From NCBI GenBank assembly GCA_036322875.1, contig AP027925.1, positions 806,001-870,000 on the forward strand: a DNA stretch of 64,000 bases, in the 5' to 3' direction. Positions within the stretch are counted from its first letter, which is position 1. Every line of letters starts with the position of its first letter. The notes beneath the pieces are model-generated. The model made no database searches and was not told the origin of the DNA. It was given only the letters and a program-made list of their open reading frames with translations. Made by a program: the position numbers and the translations under genes. Positions 44,959 to 54,062 of this stretch are shown piece after piece. The DNA is from Paraimprobicoccus trichonymphae (lineage in GTDB: Bacteria; Bacillota; Clostridia; Oscillospirales; Acutalibacteraceae).

Positions 44959-45542
44959 TTAATGGCTAAAGTAATAAGTATTGATTCTGAGATTAAAAGT
45001 CATATTGGAGCGTTCATCTGTTGTTTTACGGGTTTTTATTAGTGGATACATAAATGGAATTTTAGCAAGTATTGGTGTTGGTAGCAAAGGTTTTACGCTT
45101 TTTAAAAGAAATAAATAACGATTTCTTATATTAACAATGTTTCTTGTAGGAAATGATTTTTTGATAATTTTCCATTTTGGTCCATGTTTATTCACTAAGT
45201 TTAAAATCAGTTGGTCTTCTTCTATTGAAAAAGGATTTGTTGAACTGGAATGTGGCACAGTAACCTCATTCCAATGAAATTTAAACCTTCGAATTTTCTG
45301 TTTGAGAGGGTTATCTAAGTTTGCAAAAAATAAAGAGAAATTATCCTTTTCTTCTTTATTTTCTAAGCTTTTTTCAAATTTTTTTATAATAAATTCCCAA
45401 TTTTCAGTGCCATATGTCTTAATAATATATTGTCATATTTTTCAGTAAAAATAAAGTTACTTCCATAACCATAAACATTCCCTAAAAAAGCAACTCCCAT
45501 AAGCAAACATGCCATAAACGATGCGGTTTTTCTTTTTTTCAT
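44959..45542 (-). pseudogene. frameshifted secreted protein with two Myb-like DNA-binding repeats
   Basis: ATG 45542 follows AAGGAG. The first frame begins MKKRKTASFMACLLMG, a signal peptide, and reaches FIFTEKYDN, then ends near 45390. The next frame carries on as IIKTYGTENWEFIIKKFEKS, and through to HWNEVTVPHSS, then PFSIEEDQLILNLVNKHG and PKWKIIKKSFPTRN with NIRNRYLFLL, ending at 44959. The two blocks match the two repeats of R2R3 Myb proteins of protists: spaced tryptophan or aromatic residues (F-T-x-E, NW, KW, RNRY), EEDQLILxLVxKHGPKW and FPxRxxxxIRNRY. One frameshift separates them. The domain is known from eukaryotes, with large families in parabasalids. A bacterial-type signal peptide on it suggests export. 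Whether the product is still made is unclear. Confidence 0.75.
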
Positions 45543-45680
45543 GATTTAATCTCCTTAAAATATATTTAATACACGATATAATCCAAACAAATTATAACGT
45601 TAAATTTAATTATACTTAATTTAGAATTTAAAATTAATGATATTTTCATGTAAAATATGTTACCTAAATATTTGTAATTT

Positions 45681-45959
45681 ATGCTAAAATCAAATTATGA
45701 AATTAATATTAACTTTATTATTAAAAAGCACAGTCAATTTGTGATTTGTGTATTAGTATTAATTGTCTTTGTGATATTACTGTTAACATGTTTAAGTATT
45801 AAAAGTCAAAATTATAAATTGGGGAAGAAATTTTCTTCAAACTCGTTGAATCCTGAAAATTCTGATGTAGTACTATTTTCATTAAAGGAAGCGTTGAATC
45901 CTGAACGGTTCAATTTCACAGTAGATTCACTTTCACCTGTTGCTGTCCTAAAACTTTAA
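45681..45959 (+). CDS. single-pass membrane protein truncated by an IS
   Basis: ATG 45681 begins MLKSNYEININFIIKK; residues 23-43 are a strong membrane helix (VICVLVLIVFVILLLTCL). The outer part (SLNPENSDVVLFSLKEALN, then a near-repeat LNPERFNF) continues until the frame enters the IS at 45943. There it ends with VLKL from the IS terminal repeat. The original 3' end is not recognisable beyond the IS. Possibly a non-functional stub. Function unknown. Confidence 0.45.
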   Translation: MLKSNYEININFIIKKHSQFVICVLVLIVFVILLLTCLSIKSQNYKLGKKFSSNSLNPENSDVVLFSLKEALNPERFNFTVDSLSPVAVLKL

Positions 45960-46733
45960 AATATGCTAAAATTTTAGAATGGGCAATAAAAATAGAATTG
46001 AAAAATTACCAGAAACAAAATATTTAGTAACATTTGGAATAAGAAAACCAACACTTGAAGCAATGCGCGCAATCCTCTAAAGCGCATACAAGGATATACG
46101 CAAAAAAAGGTGGTATAGCGCGAAAATTGAATGTTTTGGATATACTAATTATTATGCTTGGATATTACCACGATTATCGCACAATGGAAAACTTGGGCTT
46201 TGATTATGGTGTATTTAAACAACGAATTTCCAAGGCTGCTGCATGGGTCGAACAAACTTTAATCAAAGATGGAACATTTTCATTGCCGTCAAAACGCGAA
46301 TTAATCAAGGAAAACACCACGCGATAATTAATGTTATAGAATGCGAAACCTAACGTCCAAAACATGGACAAAAAGCTTCATATTCGGGTAAAAAAAAGAC
46401 ACACAATAAAAGACCAAATAGTCATAAACGGCGACACAAAACAAATTATAGGTATTTATGAAGAAAAAGGTTTTGTGCATGATTTAGAGATTTTTAAGCG
46501 CAGTAAATTTCATTTGTTGAAAGATATTTTATTTATTGGTGACAAAGGATATCAGGGTTTAAAATTCTACCATTCAAACAGTTTGATACCGTATAAAAAG
46601 CCGAAAAGTGGCAAACTTACTGACGGTTTAATTCACAAATTTCAATTTACAGAATTTGCACAAAAAAAACACTTATTAAGAATTTCTCTAATTTCGGCTA
46701 TTTATAACTATGAATTGAGGTTTTAGGACAGAT
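45943..46733 (+). mobile_element. IS5-type element (family A), copy 3, inactive
   Basis: The ends are CTGTCCTAAAAC and GTTTTAGGACAG. The transposase is split into 46055-46327 (YYHDYRTMENLGFDYGVFKQ, ending IKENTTR) and 46364-46726 (KRSKFHLLKDILFIGDKGYQ, ending ISAIYNYELRF). About 65 bases present in copy 2 are missing near 46660. The stop after CGAAACC is shared with copy 2, so these copies probably moved after the lesion, with help from another transposase. Confidence 0.88.
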
Positions 46734-46952
46734 CTATTGAGAGGCACACAGTTTAGAGTAAAATTGTGTTTATATTTCATCCTAAAAATCGAAATACATA
46801 AATTGGTTGGATTGTTATTATCAGTTTAATCTTTTTTAGGTTTAATTTTAAAGTTTAGAATCACAATTTTTGAGCAGTTATACCAAAAGCTAGCAAATTT
46901 GCCATAAAAATGGGTAAAGCAAGAGCAAAAATTTTATTCTAATTTAATTTTT
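46734..46952. other. gene-free stretch
   Basis: This lies between the IS and the ABC ATPase stop. I see no open frame or repeat. Confidence 0.35.
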
Positions 46953-47693
46953 TTACATTTCTTCAAATTTCATTAATAAATCATTAATATCAAATTCGGA
47001 TTTTTCCTCTTTTGAAATGTCTAAAGTTATTTTCCCATTTTGTAACATTATTAATCTATTTCCATATTTTAGTGCATCTTTCATATTGTGAGTTATCATA
47101 AGAGTAGTCAACTTATTTTCTAAGACTAATCTTTCCGTTTGTTCCAAAACTATTTTAGCAGTTCTAGGATCAAGGGCAGAGGTGTGTTCGTCCAATAACA
47201 GCAATTTGGGTTTTTTTAAGGTTGCCATTAACAAAGAAATAGATTGTTTTTGTCCGCCAGAAAATAAAGATACTTTTAAATTTAACCTATCTTCTAAATT
47301 TAAATTCATTGATTTTATTAAATTCTTATACTCCTCCTTTTCTTTTTCAGTAATCTGCCAATTTAAAGTCTTTTTTCCTCCTCTCCGTTTAGCAAGAGCA
47401 AGATTCTCATAAGTTAACATATCAGATGCCGTACCTTTAAAAGGATCCTGAAAAACTCTGCTTATCATACTTGCCCTTTTGTATTCTGGTAATTTACTTA
47501 TATTTTTGTTGTCAAGAGTTATAGAACCACTATCTAGTGAACAAGTACCAGAGATCAAATTTAATAGTGTGGATTTTCCAGAACCGTTTCCTCCCACAAT
47601 TATAACAAAATCTTCAGGATCTATAGTTAAATTAAAATCTTGAAAAATTTTATTCGAGTTGAAAGTTTTAGAAATATTTTTAATTTTTAACAA
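46953..47693 (-). CDS. ABC transporter ATP-binding protein, TrpX/TrpY-partner type (COG1101-like)
   Basis: The 246-residue ATPase shows Walker A (GGNGSGKSTLLNLISG), the Q-loop, the signature SLFSGGQKQSISLLMA, Walker B LLLLDEHTSAL and the H-loop MITHNMKDALKYGNRLIML. The segments PEYKRASMISRVFQDPFKGT and KKPKLLLLDEHTSALDP are typical of the ATPases that pair with TrpX/TrpY-type binding protein and permease. The usual partners are absent from the window. ATG 47693 begins MLKIKNISKTF. It may act with subunits elsewhere, or be an orphan left by gene loss. Confidence 0.85.
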   Translation of the reverse strand: MLKIKNISKTFNSNKIFQDFNLTIDPEDFVIIVGGNGSGKSTLLNLISGTCSLDSGSITLDNKNISKLPEYKRASMISRVFQDPFKGTASDMLTYENLALAKRRGGKKTLNWQITEKEKEEYKNLIKSMNLNLEDRLNLKVSLFSGGQKQSISLLMATLKKPKLLLLDEHTSALDPRTAKIVLEQTERLVLENKLTTLMITHNMKDALKYGNRLIMLQNGKITLDISKEEKSEFDINDLLMKFEEM

Positions 47694-47996
47694 TTTTTAT
47701 ACTCCTTAAGTGAAATATATATTTTACATATAAATAAGCTGTAACAATTACTATTATATATATTTTTTTTTATTTTTCAATTCATTTTTAAAAATTTGTT
47801 AAAAAATAATATACTATGTTTTTTTTATTGGTATGTTTTACCAAAAATAGATCAGAAAAACCTATAATATTTATGCAGAGAATGAGTTTAACTCATTGTT
47901 TTTTGATAAAATATGAGTATGTCACTTTTAGCTTACAATTAATTTCATTAAATTTATATTATTTAGTAAACAATCCTTTTAATCAGTAAAAAAACG
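47694..47996. other. gene-free stretch
   Basis: AT-rich sequence without a gene, between the ABC ATPase and the promoter at 47997. I see no repeat. Confidence 0.4.
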
Positions 47997-48025
47997 TTGA
48001 CATTTGTAAAAAAATATGTTATAAT
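47997..48025 (+). promoter_or_regulatory. consensus sigma70 promoter
   Basis: TTGACA at 47997-48002, 17 bases, TATAAT at 48020-48025: both boxes match consensus exactly. It drives the decayed secreted gene that follows. Confidence 0.75.
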
Positions 48026-48060
48026 GCATAAAATATTATTATAAAAAATCAATTTTATGA

Positions 48061-49170
48061 GAAAAAGAAATATTGTTTAATAAAAAAATAAATAAAATTT
48101 TGGTAGTGAATTTAGCTTTGGGTTTAATTTTCGTAGATTGTAATTTTAGAGCAGTGGATACCAAACCACATGGAATTTTAGAGTTGGTAAATGTTAATCT
48201 TGTGAAAAGTGTACTTACCGTTCTAGCACCGTTTGTGATCGGATAGTAAAGATGAAAAAAGCAAAAAAATTATTGAAAGTTGTATTTCAGAAGAAAAAAA
48301 AGAAGTAGCGTCTGAATATTTTTACAGCTTTGAGGATGCTAATTCTAAAGCTGTTGAATTTAAAGTTAGAAAATCAATTTTTGTGGAGAAATTTATTGAT
48401 AGTAATAACAATAATTACAAAGAAACTACATTAACAAAAGAAGAAAGATCGTTGATATTTAAGGCGAAGTAACCCTAAAAAATGGTGATAAATTTGAGTT
48501 TATAGTTGATTGTTATCCCACTAAGGGAGAACAGGATGACCCTAGGACGAATAAGATATTTAAAATTCAAGCGAAGGTTTTAAATGGTTAAGAATTCGGT
48601 TCGATGATAATTGTGTGAAATGTTATTTGTTGAGTGAATAAAACTATGAAAATTTTTGGACAGAAAAGGATTATGCATTTTAAGAGCAAAAAATGGAATT
48701 TCTTACTACGAGGTTATCAAATTTAAGGAAAATAGTGAAACCACCCTTGATTTTAAAGAAACATCTAAAAAATATGTTGTTGGTATGGCACTTTCAGTAA
48801 AAACAAAAGACAGAAAGGTGTTTCTTTGAAAAAAGGATTTTGGTCCTAGTTCAAATTCAAATATTGGTTACATAAAAGTTTTTTCCAGTTGGAGTAATAG
48901 CTATTATTATTTGAGCGGATAAGGTAACGATAGTTTACAAAGGGAGGAAAATTAGTAGTAGTGATTGCAAAAAAGATAATTTAACAGAAAAAAGACATAT
49001 CTTTGGTATCGATAGAAACGGTGATAAATTTAAGTTTGTGACTGAGTTTAATCCCAAGATAGATATGATGCTATAAAAATTGGGAATTATGGGGATAGCG
49101 TGCTAAATTTGTCTAACTTCTATTATTGTTTGACAATAAATCAGGATATTATGCAAGAAGCCCATGCGAA
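48061..49170 (+). pseudogene. decayed secreted protein with internal repeats
   Basis: From TTG 48073 the frame begins FNKKINKILVVNLALG, a signal-peptide-like start, and stops at 48246. Further pieces in other frames read EVASEYFYSFEDANSKAVEF, NNYKETTLTKEERSLIFKAK, GDKFEFIVDCYPTKGEQDD and, near 49020, NGDKFKFVTEFNPK. The last two are repeats of one unit (NGDKFxF), so the ancestor was a repeat protein of about 350 residues. Many frameshifts and stops show it is dead. It ends at the IS at 49180. Its perfect promoter suggests it was once well expressed. Confidence 0.65.
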
Positions 49171-49179
49171 TATTTTATC

Positions 49180-49927
49180 TAGATAGTATCGTCAATAAAG
49201 ACTAGCCTAAAGAGCGATGCAGCGCAACAAGTAACAATTCCGCGCCAACATTTTAAGTGCAAAAAAGCATTTTCAACGAGGTAGCGAAGTTTGTATAAAT
49301 ACTTATCATAAGGTCTTTGAATTTTTTCGATTTTTCTTTGGCGGAATCACAACTTCCATATTTTTGAATTTGCGAATTCAACAATTTCATTGGTACCGTA
49401 GCTTTTATCGGCTAGCAAAAAATCAAATCTTATGCCGGTTACAAGCTTTTCTCCAAACTTGCAAGCCGCGACAGTACCCGCTGTAACAAACACTCTGACC
49501 GGCATACCATGCGCATTCGGTGAATTTTGGAATTGAGCCCCTTTTTGTACGCTCCATATCTTGATTTTCGCCCTTTGCGCCAGCCGCGTGTGGGTGAACC
49601 TTTACATAGGCCGCATCTATCATTAATCTCCGGTTCATCTATTAAAATTTCCAACAATCTTTCCCATTCGCCTTTGTCTCTCCAACGGCAAAATCTTCTG
49701 TGATTATTTTTCCAATTTCCATATTTTGTGGGCAAATCTCGCCATAGCGCACCCGTTCGCAAATTCCAAGAAACTGCGTTTATAAATCTTCTGTTGCCCT
49801 GCGCGTACCTTTTCAGCCTTTCAAGTTTGATTCCAATAATTTCCCAACTCTGTCCGTTATATCGTGCCTTCTATACATTTTTATCACCGTTTTTATTATA
49901 TCATTTTTTTATTGACGACACTATCTA
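49180..49927 (-). mobile_element. IS5-type element (family C), copy 2, inactive
   Basis: The ends TAGATAGTATCGTCAATAAA and its inverse (to 49927) are inverted repeats, as in copy 1. Frame 49439-49762 encodes RTGALWRDLPTKYGNWKNNH and RRFCRWRDKGEWERLLEILI. A second frame gives HPHAAGAKGENQDMERTKRG. The C-terminal catalytic part is eroded. The element is dead. It disrupts or borders the decayed secreted gene. Confidence 0.88.
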
Positions 49928-50366
49928 ACACAGCCGCTAATTTTTTTATTAATTTATATTTAAATGTGGTGATTTTAGCAACTAGATTTATTATGTGCAA
50001 AAAACTAAAAATATTATTTATTTTTGTAAATATAAAACTTGATTTATACGTTTATGCTAAAATTATACAATTTAATTTTCACACACTGACAAAAAATGAT
50101 ATATCTGTGATTTTGTGATTGAAATACCTGAAAAATTTCTAAAATGTTATTTTAAAAAATTTTAGTCGATAAAATTTATTTTGATTTTCAAATATATCAT
50201 GGCTTTGGTTTTTTGCTATAAATTTTATTTAGTTCAATTGCAAAATTTTTTAAATATTATAAATAAAATTTTATTTGAAAATTGATTTGACATCTTGTTT
50301 TATATGAACTAAAATAACAGATACATACTTAGAAGATTAATTAAAGTAAAAAATATGGAGTGTTGT
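49928..50366. other. leader region of rpoB
   Basis: No ribosomal protein gene (rplJ or rplL, the usual rpoB neighbours) lies upstream; the IS is there instead. The stretch must contain the rpoBC promoter. TTGACA-like TTGATTTGACATC near 50285 is a candidate -35 region. I see no clear attenuator. Confidence 0.4.
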
Positions 50367-53300
50367 TTGGTTAATATGCTAAAAACAAAACAGTTCGGAA
50401 ATGTCAAGAGGGTTAGTTTTTCAAAGATAAACGAGGTGATAGAAACTCCAAACTTAGTAGAATTGCAAAAAGGTTCTTATAAACATTTTTTGGATTATGG
50501 TTTTGTGGAAGTTTTAAAGGAAGTTTCAGGAATTAGTGACTATAGTGGAAATTTGGTTTTAGATTTTGTGGATTTCAAGCTTGATTCACAGCACCCAAAT
50601 TATACTATAGAAGAGAGCAAAGAAAAAGACACTACTTATGCGGCTCCTTTAAAAGTTAAAACTAGATTATTAAATAAAAAAACTGGGGAAATAAAAGAAT
50701 CTGATGTTTTTATTGGGGATTTTCCGTTAATGACAGAGAAAGGTACTTTTGTTGTAAATGGTGCGGAAAGGGTAATAATTTCTCAGTTAGTTAGATCACC
50801 TGGTGTTTATTTTAAGATGGAGTATGACAAATCGGGTAAAAAATTATTTAGCGCAAGTTTAATTCCTAATAGAGGTTCTTGGGTCGAATATGAAATGGAT
50901 GCAAATGGTGTGATGTATGCTCGTATAGACAAAAACAGGAAATTTCCTATTACTGTTTTTATTAGAGCTTTGGGTTTAAGTTCTGATAGTGATATTTCGG
51001 AGTATTTTGGTTTCGAAGAAGAGACTATACTTGCAAGTTTTAAAAAAGACAATTGTAAAGATACCAAAGAGGCTTTATTTGAAATATATAAAAAATTAAA
51101 GCCAGGTGAATTACCTACTGTTGATAGTGTACAAAATTATTTAAACTCTTTGTTTTTTAATTCTAAGAAGTATGAGCTATCACGTGTCGGCAGACATAAA
51201 TATAATAAAAAACTTGGTATTTCTGATAGATTGCAGAAACAGGTGTTAGCTCAACCAGTTTTTAATCCATTGACAGGTGAAATTTTAGCTGATACTGGAG
51301 ATTATATCAGCGTTGAAAAATCACTTGAAATAGAAAATGCTGGTGTTTGTGTTGCTTACGTAGCTAAGGATGAAGAAGAGGTAAAAATAATTTCAAATTG
51401 CATGGTTTCAGCTAATAGTTTTTTTGATTTTGATGTTGAAAAAAAATGTCACATAAGAGAAAAAGTGAGATTTAGTATTCTGGTTGAGATAATTAATTCT
51501 AACGACACTAAAGAAAAAATAATAAGAGATATAAAATTGAGGATGGACGAGCTAGTTCCTAAGCACGTAATTATAGACGATATATTCGCTTCTATAAATT
51601 ATATGAATTGTTTGAATCATAACGTAGGTAACATAGATGATATAGATCATTTGGCTAATAGAAGAATAAAATCTGTAGGTGAATTGTTACAAAATCAGTT
51701 TAAATTAGGATTTTCAAGACTTGAAAGAGTAATAAGAGAACGAATGACTTTACAAGCTCAGGATTTAGATGTAATTACTCCTCATGCACTTATTAATATA
51801 AGACCTATAGTTTCAGCTATAAAAGAGTTTTTTTGTTCTTCGCCTTTGTCTCAATTTATGGATCAAACTAATCCTCTGTCTGAAGTTACACACAAAAGAA
51901 GACTTTCAGCTTTAGGACCTGGTGGGTTATCTAGAGACAGAGCGGGATATGAAGTTCGTGACGTTCATTATAGTCACTATGGTCGTATGTGTCCTATTGA
52001 ATCGCCAGAGGGTCCGAATATCGGTCTTATTTCTTATTTAGCAACTTTTGCAAAAGTTAATGATTACGGGTTTATTCAAGCACCTTTTAGAAAAATAGAC
52101 AAAGAGACCGGAATAATTACAAATGAAGTAGTTTATATGACAGCTGATGAAGAAGATTCGTTTACTATAGCACAGGCAAATGAAGAATTAGATGAAACTG
52201 GAAGATTTTTAAACACGAAAGTTCATGCTAGACACAGAAACCAATATATGGAAATTGAAAGAGAACTAGCTGATTTCATGGATTTAACTCCGAGAATGGT
52301 TGTGTCGGTAGCTACTTCCATGATACCGTTTTTAGAAAACGATGATGCAAACAGAGCTCTTATGGGTGCGAATATGCAGAAACAAGCTGTTCCACTATTG
52401 AAATCTGAATCTCCTGTCGTTGGTACTGGTGTTGAATATCAAGCTGGAGTAGATTCTGGAGTTTGTGTTTTAGCTAAAAAGAGCGGAACGGTAAAAGAAG
52501 TCAGTTCAGATAATATAATAATTAAATATGGAGATAATACTACTGAGAGATATAAATTAATTAAATTCAAAAAATCTAATCAGAGTACTTGTATAAATCA
52601 AACACCTATAGTAAAAAAAAATCAAAAAGTAAAAGTTGGCGAAGTAATAGCAGATGGTCAAGCTACTCAAAACGGTGAAATAAGCCTTGGAAAAAATGTT
52701 TTGATAGGGTTTATGAACTGGGAAGGGTATAATTTTGAAGATGCTGTATTAATAAGCGAAAAAATCGTCAGAGAAGATGTCTATACTTCTATACACATTG
52801 AGGAATATCAGCTTGATTCTAGGGACACTAAATTGGGGCCTGAAGAAATAACTAGAGATATTCCTAATATAAGTGAAGATTCTCTAAAAGATTTAGACGG
52901 AAATGGGATAATTAGAATAGGTGCTGAAGTAAAAGCTGGCGACATTTTAGTTGGAAAAATCACTCCAAAAGGAGAAACAGAATTAACAGCAGAAGAAAGA
53001 TTATTAAGAGCTATATTTGGTGAAAAAGCCAGAGAAGTTCGTGATACGTCTTTGAGATTGCCACATGGTGAGTCAGGAATAGTAGTGGATGTTAAAATAT
53101 TTACTAGAGAAAATGACAAAGAGGAAATGCAACCAGGGGTAAATAAAATTGTAAGATGTTATGTTACTCAAAAAAGAAAAATTTCTGTTGGGGATAAGAT
53201 GGCTGGTAGACACGGCAATAAAGGTGTTATATCAAGAATTTTGCCTGTTGAGGATATGCCATTTTTACCCGATGGAACGCCTTTGGATATAGTTTTGAAT

Positions 53301-54026
53301 CCGTTGGGTGTACCTGCGCGTATGAATATTGGACAAGTTTTAGAAACTCACTTAGGGTATGCAGCAAAAACTTTAGGGTTTAAAGTCATGACTCCTGTAT
53401 TTGATGGTGCTAATGAAGAAGATATAGAGAAATGTCTGAAAAAAGCTGGTTATAATTCTGATGGAAAAATTATGTTGAGAGATGGTCGTACTGGTGATTA
53501 TTTTGACAATCCAGTAACCGTGGGTTATATGTATTATTTAAAATTGCATCACTTAGTAGATGACAAAATTCATGCAAGATCTACAGGACCTTATTCTTTG
53601 GTAACTCAACAACCATTAGGTGGTAAGGCGCAATTTGGTGGTCAAAGATTTGGCGAAATGGAAGTTTGGGCACTTGAAGCTTACGGTGCTGCTTACACAC
53701 TACAAGAATTATTAACTGTAAAATCCGATGATGCTTTAGGAAGAGTAAAAACTTATGAAGCCATAGTTAAAGGTCAAAATATCCCAACGCCCGGTTTGCC
53801 AGAATCCTTTAAAGTTTTAGTAAAAGAATTAAGATCTATTGGTTTAGATGTTGCTGTGTTAGACAGTAAAAATAATGAAATAGATTTAAGGAAAAGTTTT
53901 GAAGAATTAGAAGAAGATTTTGGTTTAAATATTAAAGCTGAGTTAGAACCAGAAGAGTTATTAATGGATGATGAAGAAATTATTGATGATGATGAAACTG
54001 AATTAAATGATAGCTTTAGTATATAG
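50367..54026 (+). CDS. rpoB: RNA polymerase beta subunit
   Basis: RpoB forms one half of the RNA polymerase active cleft. The roughly 1220 residues run in family order: RVSFSKINEVIETPNLVELQ near the start; the rifampicin-pocket region with SSPLSQFMDQTNPLSEVTHK, RRLSALGPGGLSRDRAG and ESPEGPNIGLI; GYNFEDAVLISEKIV; and the C-terminal LGGKAQFGGQRFGEMEVWAL. The frame opens at ATG 50355, but GGAG at 50357-50360 suggests TTG 50367 or ATG 50376 as the start; I chose TTG by spacing. rpoC follows 36 bases on. The gene is intact. Confidence 0.97.
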   Translation: MVNMLKTKQFGNVKRVSFSKINEVIETPNLVELQKGSYKHFLDYGFVEVLKEVSGISDYSGNLVLDFVDFKLDSQHPNYTIEESKEKDTTYAAPLKVKTRLLNKKTGEIKESDVFIGDFPLMTEKGTFVVNGAERVIISQLVRSPGVYFKMEYDKSGKKLFSASLIPNRGSWVEYEMDANGVMYARIDKNRKFPITVFIRALGLSSDSDISEYFGFEEETILASFKKDNCKDTKEALFEIYKKLKPGELPTVDSVQNYLNSLFFNSKKYELSRVGRHKYNKKLGISDRLQKQVLAQPVFNPLTGEILADTGDYISVEKSLEIENAGVCVAYVAKDEEEVKIISNCMVSANSFFDFDVEKKCHIREKVRFSILVEIINSNDTKEKIIRDIKLRMDELVPKHVIIDDIFASINYMNCLNHNVGNIDDIDHLANRRIKSVGELLQNQFKLGFSRLERVIRERMTLQAQDLDVITPHALINIRPIVSAIKEFFCSSPLSQFMDQTNPLSEVTHKRRLSALGPGGLSRDRAGYEVRDVHYSHYGRMCPIESPEGPNIGLISYLATFAKVNDYGFIQAPFRKIDKETGIITNEVVYMTADEEDSFTIAQANEELDETGRFLNTKVHARHRNQYMEIERELADFMDLTPRMVVSVATSMIPFLENDDANRALMGANMQKQAVPLLKSESPVVGTGVEYQAGVDSGVCVLAKKSGTVKEVSSDNIIIKYGDNTTERYKLIKFKKSNQSTCINQTPIVKKNQKVKVGEVIADGQATQNGEISLGKNVLIGFMNWEGYNFEDAVLISEKIVREDVYTSIHIEEYQLDSRDTKLGPEEITRDIPNISEDSLKDLDGNGIIRIGAEVKAGDILVGKITPKGETELTAEERLLRAIFGEKAREVRDTSLRLPHGESGIVVDVKIFTRENDKEEMQPGVNKIVRCYVTQKRKISVGDKMAGRHGNKGVISRILPVEDMPFLPDGTPLDIVLNPLGVPARMNIGQVLETHLGYAAKTLGFKVMTPVFDGANEEDIEKCLKKAGYNSDGKIMLRDGRTGDYFDNPVTVGYMYYLKLHHLVDDKIHARSTGPYSLVTQQPLGGKAQFGGQRFGEMEVWALEAYGAAYTLQELLTVKSDDALGRVKTYEAIVKGQNIPTPGLPESFKVLVKELRSIGLDVAVLDSKNNEIDLRKSFEELEEDFGLNIKAELEPEELLMDDEEIIDDDETELNDSFSI

Positions 54027-54062
54027 AAAAATTTTGAAGAAATTGTTGAAGGAGATTAAAAA

